64,000 nt of DNA from Lachnospiraceae bacterium (GTDB lineage Bacteria; Bacillota; Clostridia; Lachnospirales; Lachnospiraceae), in assembly GCA_017450065.1 (NCBI GenBank), contig JAFSYI010000023.1, forward strand, positions 29,794 to 93,793, in the 5' to 3' direction. The translations under genes and the position numbers were made by a program. Shown in pieces: positions 16,345 to 23,379 of the stretch. A model generated the notes under the pieces. It was not told the DNA's origin. It saw only the letters and a program-made list of their open reading frames with translations, and searched no databases. Numbering within the stretch: the first letter of the stretch is position 1; every line of letters starts with the position of its first letter.

Positions 16345-18093
16345 ATGCCGGAACAGAATAATAATAATAAAAACAATAATGATGATTACGAAGTGTTCTG
16401 CCAGATGTGCCGTCGCCCAAAGAGCCAGGTCAGTGATATGTTCAAGCTCTTTGACGGAATGTATGTATGCTCTGACTGCATGCACAGGACGATGGATACA
16501 ATGGGGCAGTTCGGATTTTCACCGCTTAATCTTACGCCGTTTAACATAAACGGATTCAATACCAACCCGGGCGCGGATACTTCCGAAGGCAGCGGCAGTA
16601 AATCGGGCACTCCTCTCGGAAGCATATTCGGAGATCTGAATAAATATTCTGAGGAAGCGCTTAAAGAACATCAGGCTAAGACAGCCGGGAAGAGTTCTTC
16701 GGATAATACCCCGGAGAGTGATGCGGATAAAAACGATGACGGCGCATCTTCCGGTAAAGTGACGGAGAACGGTGACATAGTGGAAACGGAAAGCGGTGAT
16801 GATACGCAGGAGTATGATGATAAGGATAAATCCGGAGGTATGCCGGGATTATTCCAGGGCATTCCCGGCATAAGCTTTCTCAATATGTCCGATATTCCGG
16901 GCTTATTTGGCCAGAAGACCGTTGTGAAGAAAAAGGGAAAGAGAACGACGCCGGTAATAGATCTTGGCAAGATACCGCAGCCCCATAAGATCAAACAGAT
17001 GCTCGACGAGTATGTGATAGGACAGGAGACTGCCAAGAAGAAAATATCCGTTGCCGTCTATAATCATTATAAGAGGATAGCCGCCGAGGAATTCCGTGAG
17101 GACCGTTTCGGAGAGGAATTCAGCGGAGTGGACATAGAGAAATCAAATATGCTTCTCATAGGGCCAACAGGCTGTGGCAAGACCTATCTTGTCAAGACAC
17201 TTGCCAGACTTCTGGACGTGCCTCTCGCGATAGCGGATGCCACTTCCCTTACGGAGGCAGGTTACATAGGCGATGATATCGAGAGCGTGGTAAGCAAGCT
17301 TCTTACGGCAGCAGGTAATGATGTCGAGAAGGCGGAAACAGGTATTATCTTTATAGATGAGATAGACAAGATCGCGAAGAAGCAGAATACACATTCAAGA
17401 GATGTTTCCGGAGAATCGGTACAGCAGGGAATGCTTAAGCTCCTTGAAGGAAGTGAGATAGAGGTTCCCGTAGGTTCCAATTCAAAAAATGCAATGGTTC
17501 CGCTTACAACAGTCAATACCAAGAATATCCTGTTTATCTGCGGCGGCGCATTTCCGGACCTGGACGAGATAATAAAACAGAGACTCCGCAAACAGACATC
17601 CATAGGCTTTAATGCGGAGCTTAAGGATGCGCTTGATAAGAGAAAGGACATCCTTAAGGACGTTACGGTGGAGGACATCAAGAAATTCGGGATGATCCCG
17701 GAATTTGTCGGAAGACTTCCCATAATAGCTCCCATGGAGGGACTCACGGAAGATATGCTCGTGGATGTATTAAAGGAGCCTAAGAATGCGATCATAAAGC
17801 AGTACCGCAAGCTTCTTGCGATGGATGAGGTGGAGCTTGAGTTCGATGAGGATGCTCTTCATGAAATTGCAAAAAAGGCTATGGAAAAGGATACGGGCGC
17901 CAGAGCACTGAGGTCGATCATTGAGGATCTTATGCTGGATATAATGTATGAGATACCCAAGGATGACAATATCGGAAGAGTAGTCATAACGAAGGATTAT
18001 ATTCTGGGGACCGGAGGTCCCATAATAGATTTAAGAGGCGGCGGAATGAGCTTTGCGGAAAGAGAAAGGCTGAAATCCGTAGCTGCCGTTTAG
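16345..18093 (+). CDS. clpX: ClpX, ATP-dependent unfoldase, with long linker insertion
   Basis: A 582-residue ClpX. The N-terminal zinc-binding domain has Cys19, Cys22, Cys42 and Cys45 (CQMC...CSDC). The AAA+ module starts near residue 209 (IPQPHKIKQML, DEYVIGQETAKK) with Walker A GPTGCGKT (273-280), pore loop GYIGDD, Walker [10 protein letters not shown], the ClpP-docking IGF tripeptide (420-422) and the arginine sensor GTGARALRSI. ClpX proteins are usually about 420 residues; here about 160 residues of acidic, Gly/Ser/Asp-rich linker separate the zinc domain from the motor. It should unfold substrates for ClpP. Its place between a glycosyltransferase and an MBOAT gene, without clpP or tig, is unusual. 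ATG 16345 follows GAGAGGTAAGGA. Confidence 0.9.
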   Translation: MPEQNNNNKNNNDDYEVFCQMCRRPKSQVSDMFKLFDGMYVCSDCMHRTMDTMGQFGFSPLNLTPFNINGFNTNPGADTSEGSGSKSGTPLGSIFGDLNKYSEEALKEHQAKTAGKSSSDNTPESDADKNDDGASSGKVTENGDIVETESGDDTQEYDDKDKSGGMPGLFQGIPGISFLNMSDIPGLFGQKTVVKKKGKRTTPVIDLGKIPQPHKIKQMLDEYVIGQETAKKKISVAVYNHYKRIAAEEFREDRFGEEFSGVDIEKSNMLLIGPTGCGKTYLVKTLARLLDVPLAIADATSLTEAGYIGDDIESVVSKLLTAAGNDVEKAETGIIFIDEIDKIAKKQNTHSRDVSGESVQQGMLKLLEGSEIEVPVGSNSKNAMVPLTTVNTKNILFICGGAFPDLDEIIKQRLRKQTSIGFNAELKDALDKRKDILKDVTVEDIKKFGMIPEFVGRLPIIAPMEGLTEDMLVDVLKEPKNAIIKQYRKLLAMDEVELEFDEDALHEIAKKAMEKDTGARALRSIIEDLMLDIMYEIPKDDNIGRVVITKDYILGTGGPIIDLRGGGMSFAERERLKSVAAV

Positions 18094-18107
18094 TACGGAG
18101 GCCTGAT

Positions 18108-19556
18108 ATGTTATTCAGCACGGCAGCCTTTGCGGTATTTATGACGGCGGTCTTCTTTGCTTACTGGCTTATGCCGCATAAGTACAGATGGATAGTCATA
18201 CTTGCCGCAAATGCATGGTTTTACATAAGCTATGATATAAAGTATCTGGCTGTGATACTCGTGACGATGCTTGCTTCCTATCTGTGTGCGATCCTCATAG
18301 AGAAGCAGGATAATGAGGTTAAAAAGAAAAAGACTGTAATGGCAACAGGGGTAGTGGTAACATTATCCCTGTTACTTGTGTTTAAATATCTTAATTTTGC
18401 CCTGTATACGGTTGCGAAGGTATTAAACAGGTTCAGTATCCCGATGCAGGAAACAACGCTTAAGCTGATAATGCCTGTGGGAATATCCTTCTACACCTTT
18501 ATGGCGGTAGGCTACATAGTGGATGTGTACAGGGGAAAGACGAGGGCTGTGAGGCATTTTGGAAAATATGCGATCTTTGTATCTTTTTTCCCCAATATAT
18601 CATCAGGCCCCATAGAAAGAGCGGAACATTTTATCCCGCAGATAGATAAGGAAAAAATATTTGATTACGATTCGGTTGTCTATGGAGCAAGGCTGCTGTT
18701 TCTGGGTCTTATCAAGAAGATCGTCATAGCGGACATGATGACAAAATATGTTGACGAAGTGTTCAATAAGGTGCCGGAACATTATGGTATCTGTTTTGCA
18801 TGGGCTACTCTTCTATATACCTTCCAGATATACTGTGATTTTTCCGGATACTCGGATATGGCGGTCGGAGCGGCAAGAATGCTCGGCTTTGATCTTATAC
18901 AGAATTTCAGGCAGCCTTATTTTGCAGGCAGCATTAAGGAATTCTGGGCACGCTGGCATATTTCGCTTTCGACGTGGTTCAGAGATTATGTATATATTCC
19001 GCTTGGAGGTAACAGGTGCTCAAAGGCCAGACGAGATATGAACCTTCTGATAACCTTCCTGTGCAGTGGACTGTGGCATGGGGCCAGCTGGACCTTTGTG
19101 CTTTGGGGCGGTATCCACGGGGTATGCCAGATCATCGAAAACCGGATTAAGGAGAGAATAGGGCTGACCAGAGAGAAGGAGAAGGCGCTTTCCGGACCGG
19201 TTAAGCTTCTTCTAACGCTTATAACCTTCTGTATTGTCAGTTATGCTTGGATGTTCTTCCGCGCGAATTCAATTTCGGAGGCTCTTTATATAGTCAGAAG
19301 CATGTTCACCGACTGGTCACTTAAGGGTGCAATGGCTCAGATGACAATGAGCGGCAAGTCTGTTGTAAAGACAAGCCTTGCCATAGTGCTGCTTATCATA
19401 TATGACTGTCTGAACGAAAAGAAGGATATGTTAAAAGAGCTTAACAGACTGCCTTCAGCCGTACGCTTTGCAGGCTATGTTCTGGCGGCAATAACGGTGA
19501 TAGCACTTAAGGTGAATAATTCATATGCCCAGGAATTCATATATTTCAAGTTTTAA
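18108..19556 (+). CDS. MBOAT O-acyltransferase (AlgI/DltB-like)
   Basis: A 482-residue polytopic membrane-bound O-acyltransferase with about ten hydrophobic segments. Family blocks include LIMPVGISFYTF, FFPNISSGPIERAEHF, YCDFSGYSDMAVG, the EFWARWHISLSTWFRDYVY block, IPLGGNR and the active-site SGLWHGASWTF with its conserved His. It likely passes acetyl or another acyl group across the membrane to the polysaccharide built by the surrounding enzymes. TACGGAGG precedes ATG 18108. The SGNH-like partner follows immediately, the standard AlgI-AlgJ/X arrangement. A second such pair lies at 32619-35259. Confidence 0.93.
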   Translation: MLFSTAAFAVFMTAVFFAYWLMPHKYRWIVILAANAWFYISYDIKYLAVILVTMLASYLCAILIEKQDNEVKKKKTVMATGVVVTLSLLLVFKYLNFALYTVAKVLNRFSIPMQETTLKLIMPVGISFYTFMAVGYIVDVYRGKTRAVRHFGKYAIFVSFFPNISSGPIERAEHFIPQIDKEKIFDYDSVVYGARLLFLGLIKKIVIADMMTKYVDEVFNKVPEHYGICFAWATLLYTFQIYCDFSGYSDMAVGAARMLGFDLIQNFRQPYFAGSIKEFWARWHISLSTWFRDYVYIPLGGNRCSKARRDMNLLITFLCSGLWHGASWTFVLWGGIHGVCQIIENRIKERIGLTREKEKALSGPVKLLLTLITFCIVSYAWMFFRANSISEALYIVRSMFTDWSLKGAMAQMTMSGKSVVKTSLAIVLLIIYDCLNEKKDMLKELNRLPSAVRFAGYVLAAITVIALKVNNSYAQEFIYFKF

Positions 19557-19582
19557 TGTCTGCTTTGGGAACAGGAAAGAGT

Positions 19583-20635
19583 ATGAAAAAGTTTGTTTTG
19601 AAATTTGCGGCTTTTGCCGTTATAGTGGTTGGATTCTTTCTGACGGTCAGTATAGGGATCGACCCGTATAACATCTTTCACTATAACTATCCGCGGAATA
19701 ACGGCATAGAAGCGAACAAGAACTTTATAAAGACAAGGTATATGATCGCTGAGCCTGGGAAATTTGATTCGTTTCTTTTCGGCTCATCACGTGCGGGATT
19801 TACCGATGTGGAGGCACTGCCTGACGGAAAATACTATAATATGTGCTCATCCGAAGCACTTCCGGCAGAACACGTACGGCTTCTTAAAGAGCTTATAAGA
19901 CACGGTATCGTACCGGAGAATGTAACCGTTATGGTAGATGATATATCCTGCTTTGTGGATCCGGACGGGCTGCATAAGACAATGCTGTTCCGTATTCCGT
20001 ATCCCGATGATAATATAAGCTCATGGTTTGCCTTTTATGTAAAATACTGTGACATACTCACAACCTGGCAGGCTTACAGGGAGGTGCGGGATTACGTTCC
20101 CACGGATCAGGATTACACCGACAGATACAGACGAAGCGGATCGGAGCGCCTTGACAATGACCGTCCGTTCCAGGATGAGAGTCATGTCGGGTACTGGGCT
20201 GATTACTACGAACTAAGAGTCGATGCTGTTATGGCAGATATAAGAGAGCTTAAATCCATTTGTGAACAGAACGGTATTAATCTGCGTATAATGACCAATC
20301 CGCTGTATCATCTCACATATCAGAGAGATATAGAGAACGGATATCTTGATTTCCTTTATGCACTGGCCGGCGAGGTGGACTATTGGAATTTCAGTTCTTT
20401 TTCCGATATCACTCTTAATGACAATAATTATTATGAGACCAGCCATTTCAGACCATCGGTGTCAGATAAGATGATGGACACCGTGTATAACGGTACACAG
20501 GACGATGCTCTGTGGAAACAGGGCTTTGGAGTAAAGGTTACAAAGGAAAACAGGGACGAATTTATTTACTTTCTGAAATATCAGGCTGAAGAGAGAGGAG
20601 TGGTTCTTCCGGCAAGTACCGTGGGAGCCTACTGA
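19583..20635 (+). CDS. SGNH-like (AlgJ/AlgX-type) partner of the MBOAT acyltransferase
   Basis: A 350-residue protein with an N-terminal membrane anchor (MKKFVLKFAAFAVIVVGFFL) and an extracytoplasmic domain containing FLFGSSRAGF, the block I Ser of SGNH-like acyltransferase partners, and a C-terminal SHFRPSV block that may hold the catalytic His. It probably accepts acyl groups from the MBOAT protein and places them on the glycan. I chose ATG 19583 because AGGAAAG lies 6 bases upstream and MKK opens the signal anchor; ATG 19556, overlapping the MBOAT stop, has no ribosome binding site. Confidence 0.75.
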   Translation: MKKFVLKFAAFAVIVVGFFLTVSIGIDPYNIFHYNYPRNNGIEANKNFIKTRYMIAEPGKFDSFLFGSSRAGFTDVEALPDGKYYNMCSSEALPAEHVRLLKELIRHGIVPENVTVMVDDISCFVDPDGLHKTMLFRIPYPDDNISSWFAFYVKYCDILTTWQAYREVRDYVPTDQDYTDRYRRSGSERLDNDRPFQDESHVGYWADYYELRVDAVMADIRELKSICEQNGINLRIMTNPLYHLTYQRDIENGYLDFLYALAGEVDYWNFSSFSDITLNDNNYYETSHFRPSVSDKMMDTVYNGTQDDALWKQGFGVKVTKENRDEFIYFLKYQAEERGVVLPASTVGAY

Positions 20636-20638
20636 TAT

Positions 20639-21202
20639 ATGACCGGTGAAACAGTGAAAAGGGTGCGGAGTATTTGTCTGTGTGCGGTATTTGGGTGCAC
20701 GATGGAGCTGGCGGCGGCGCTGCTCCTCGGAAGCATATTAGCTTTTTTCCCGGAGACTGCGGCCGGCTATCAGGGACAGATGGATTCGAAACTTGCGGGC
20801 GGAATGATAAGTCTTTTTATTGTAGCCTTTTTTTCTCCTCTGTTTGAAGAAGCTGTTTTCAGGTTCCTTTTGCTGGGGGTATTGGAAAGAAAGACAGGCT
20901 TTGCGGCAGCAAATGTGATCCAGGCACTCATCTTCGGAATATATCATATGAGTGTTATACAGGGAATATATGCATTTCTGCTCGGAATGCTGATAGGACT
21001 TCTTAAGCATTATACGGGGACGTTAATAAGCTGCATATGCTTCCATGTTTTTTTCAATATAACCGGAATACTTGTCAACATATACATGCCGGCAGAAATA
21101 GGTACCATTAACAGGACTGCTGCAATGATCGCCGGTATTTCTGTTTCCTGTGTACTTTTTATCCTGATACGACGGAACCGATGTGATGTGCAAAAAGGCT
21201 GA
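20639..21202 (+). CDS. CPBP family intramembrane metalloprotease (Abi/CaaX-like)
   Basis: A 187-residue polytopic protein with the three CPBP motifs: FEEAVFR (Glu-Glu and Arg), FGIYHM (His) and CICFHVFFN (His and Asn). CPBP proteins are glutamic intramembrane proteases; in Firmicutes they are linked to bacteriocin self-immunity, prenyl-peptide processing or unknown tasks. It starts 3 bases after the SGNH-like gene, so it belongs to the acyltransferase operon. Its last 44 bases overlap, on the opposite strand, the end of the convergent ATP-grasp gene at 21159, with no room for an intergenic terminator. Confidence 0.85.
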   Translation: MTGETVKRVRSICLCAVFGCTMELAAALLLGSILAFFPETAAGYQGQMDSKLAGGMISLFIVAFFSPLFEEAVFRFLLLGVLERKTGFAAANVIQALIFGIYHMSVIQGIYAFLLGMLIGLLKHYTGTLISCICFHVFFNITGILVNIYMPAEIGTINRTAAMIAGISVSCVLFILIRRNRCDVQKG

Positions 21203-22151
21203 CCATGTCTATATCTGTATTGGCATAAACCATACGCGCTCCCACGACATCCTCAAATTCATTAAAGACGGGTTCCCCGTCTTTATCGAAGACGAAATCA
21301 ACACCCATATAATCTCCGGGGAGAGCCTCAGCCAGTTTTTCCGCAACGGAGCGTTCCCTTTGACCCGGATCATAAAGCGAAGCGTTTCCACCCAGGGAAA
21401 AGTTGGCACAAAGATCTCCGGAGTTCTTTGCGGTCCTCATCATTCCGGCAACGATCTTACCGCCTATAAAATAGACACGGAGATCCCTTCCGCGAACCGA
21501 TGCAAGACGCTGGATGATAAGCTTACGGTACGGATATCTGTTATGATCGACAATGATCCCCTTTATCGCCTGAAGGAGCTCTGCTTCGCTGTTTATAAGG
21601 GAAACATGTTTTCCGCCGTGTCCCTCTGCGGGTTTTAGTACGAATGGATAACCGAAGGCTTCGGCTTTAAGTCTGACGGAATTATATCCTTCGGTATCGG
21701 TAAGCGATCTTATACCGGCATACAGAATTGTCAGGTCATCACTGCCGTTTCCGGAATCGGGCAGCATTGAAAGTATCTCTTCTTCATTGACAGTAACGAA
21801 CGGCATATAGGGAACACCGAGCTTATCGGCAACCTTATATGAAAGCTCCTTATCATTGGCTACTTTTGTTACCTCTGCAGGATTAAAGACCCGTATCCCC
21901 TGCTTCTCAAAATCATAAGCTATATCTGCATTACGTGAACGATTCACAATGAAAGCGGGCGTTTCCTTACGGCTTAGCAGTTCATCAGCCAGAGAACTTA
22001 AATTCATGGCATAAGCATCTGAAACATAATCTGTATATATGAGCTTAAGAGTGAGTCCATAGGGTTCGCACTCTTTCTGCAGCTTCTCTATGAACCATTT
22101 GTTAACGGAAGCACTTTCCGATTCATACAGCAGCCAACCTGTTTTATTCAT
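21159..22151 (-). CDS. RimK-like ATP-grasp ligase (second of tandem pair)
   Basis: A 330-residue ATP-grasp protein. Visible elements are VANDKELSYKVADKLGVPYMPF (the pre-ATP-grasp helix; only its start is needed for recognition), the nucleotide-binding FGYPFVLKPAEGHGGKHV loop, LIIQRLASVRGRDLRV, and the metal-binding end GVDFVFDKDGEPVFNEFED. It should join a carboxylate, activated as acyl phosphate, to an amine. I prefer ATG 22151, with AAAGGTGG about 8 bases upstream and MNKTGWLLYESES as the natural N-terminus; ATG 22214 overlaps the upstream gene's stop (ATGA) but has a weak site. The usual Asn of the C-terminal metal motif is present (FNEFED). Substrate unknown. Confidence 0.82.
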   Translation of the reverse strand: MNKTGWLLYESESASVNKWFIEKLQKECEPYGLTLKLIYTDYVSDAYAMNLSSLADELLSRKETPAFIVNRSRNADIAYDFEKQGIRVFNPAEVTKVANDKELSYKVADKLGVPYMPFVTVNEEEILSMLPDSGNGSDDLTILYAGIRSLTDTEGYNSVRLKAEAFGYPFVLKPAEGHGGKHVSLINSEAELLQAIKGIIVDHNRYPYRKLIIQRLASVRGRDLRVYFIGGKIVAGMMRTAKNSGDLCANFSLGGNASLYDPGQRERSVAEKLAEALPGDYMGVDFVFDKDGEPVFNEFEDVVGARMVYANTDIDMVSLFAHHIGSVVSG

Positions 22152-22210
22152 TCCTGTCACCACCTTTAACTGTTTAAATTCAGGAATCCGTTGTGAACAT
22201 TCCATAAATA

Positions 22211-23155
22211 TCATAATTTCTTTATTTTGGGTCGTCCGATGCTGTTCAGTATATGTGCAACAATGGCGTCTGCAGCATTAATACCTGTACATTCGAATAT
22301 TCCTTTGAAATGTGCATTGGAATTGACTTCGCATAGTAAGGGTTCTCCGTCGCTGTCTGTAAGTATGTCAACTCCGGCATAATCAAGCTTCAGTATACTG
22401 CACGCCTTAAGAGCCATGGCAGCTTCCCGGTCTGTAGGAGTGTATGCCTTCGCGTGTCCGCCGAGAGCTATGTTTGCCCTGAAATCGCTTTCGTTATATC
22501 TGAGCATTGAAGCAATGCATTTCCCGCCTACTACTATGATACGTTTGTCTTTACCGGATATCTGATGGTCGTTTGTCTGTTGTCCGTGAGTATTGGAATG
22601 TTCGGGTTTTATATATTCCTGGATCATACACGGACGTCCTTTAACAGTTCTTAAGATATCAACACACTGTTCATGCGTGCTTATCAGATGGACCTGCTCA
22701 CCGAAGGAGCCGAAGCATTCCTTGAGCACAAACGGAAAGCCCATGCGTTCTTCAATCTGTATAAGAAAATCCGTATTGCAGTAACCCGGTCCTTCGTATG
22801 TAAAGGGTACGCTGTAGGTTACCGGCATCCTTACCGATCCTGCAAGCCTTGCACAGGTTAACGATTTGTCATCACAGGCTTCTATCGCATCCGCACAGTT
22901 AAAGAGTGTAAGTCCCGCCGCCTCAAGCACCCGTGCCAGCCGGATATCCTTGTCCCAGAAAATGACATAATCAGGCCGGCCGGTGTAAAGATCGGGATAT
23001 ACAATACTGTTTATATCCGTTCTCACCGTGATATCTGCATTGGTCTTGAGCGTAAGTTCGCTTCCGGCTTTTCCTGCTGCCGTTATAAGCCAGTCATATA
23101 ATTCACTGAATTTTCCGTTGTTAAGAAATCTGTTAACGATAAGCCAGCCCTTCAT
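22211..23155 (-). CDS. RimK-like ATP-grasp ligase (first of tandem pair)
   Basis: A 314-residue ATP-grasp protein, distant paralogue of its downstream neighbour. It has ACDDKSLTCARLAG, the nucleotide-binding MGFPFVLKECFGSFGEQV loop, CMIQEYIKPEH, IIVVGGKCIASMLRY and the metal-binding GVDILTDSDGEPLLCEVNSN, in RimK order. Start ATG 23155 follows AAAGGAG by 5 bases. Two such ligases in one transcription unit, without a recognisable peptide precursor or transporter, suggest two sequential amide or ester ligations on one small molecule or surface component. A role in modifying a wall component is possible but unsupported beyond location. Confidence 0.82.
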   Translation of the reverse strand: MKGWLIVNRFLNNGKFSELYDWLITAAGKAGSELTLKTNADITVRTDINSIVYPDLYTGRPDYVIFWDKDIRLARVLEAAGLTLFNCADAIEACDDKSLTCARLAGSVRMPVTYSVPFTYEGPGYCNTDFLIQIEERMGFPFVLKECFGSFGEQVHLISTHEQCVDILRTVKGRPCMIQEYIKPEHSNTHGQQTNDHQISGKDKRIIVVGGKCIASMLRYNESDFRANIALGGHAKAYTPTDREAAMALKACSILKLDYAGVDILTDSDGEPLLCEVNSNAHFKGIFECTGINAADAIVAHILNSIGRPKIKKL

Positions 23156-23379
23156 ACATTCTCCTTTATGCTTTACGATCCTTCTTGTATTTTACACTTA
23201 AAACGGACAGAATGCCATATGTATCGGATGAATGCAAAACAGTGAAAAATACGCAGTACTTTGAGGATTCCTTATGATACTACCTGTTCTGAACAGTTAC
23301 GTGATTGTATTATATCTGAGCGGATGATAGAATTAAGCGGACAGGACAGGCTGAAAAATAATCTTGGAGAAGGTTTGAT
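23156..23379. promoter_or_regulatory. Divergent intergenic region between ATP-grasp pair and GTPase-nuclease fusion
   Basis: This 224-base stretch must hold divergent promoters. On the plus strand TTCTGA (23291-23296) and TTATAT (23314-23319) are spaced 17 bases, a weak sigma-A match. A small dyad, CTGTTCTGAACAG (about 23284-23296), overlaps that -35 and could be an operator. GGAGAAGG precedes ATG 23380. No leader ORF or terminator hairpin was seen. Confidence 0.35.
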
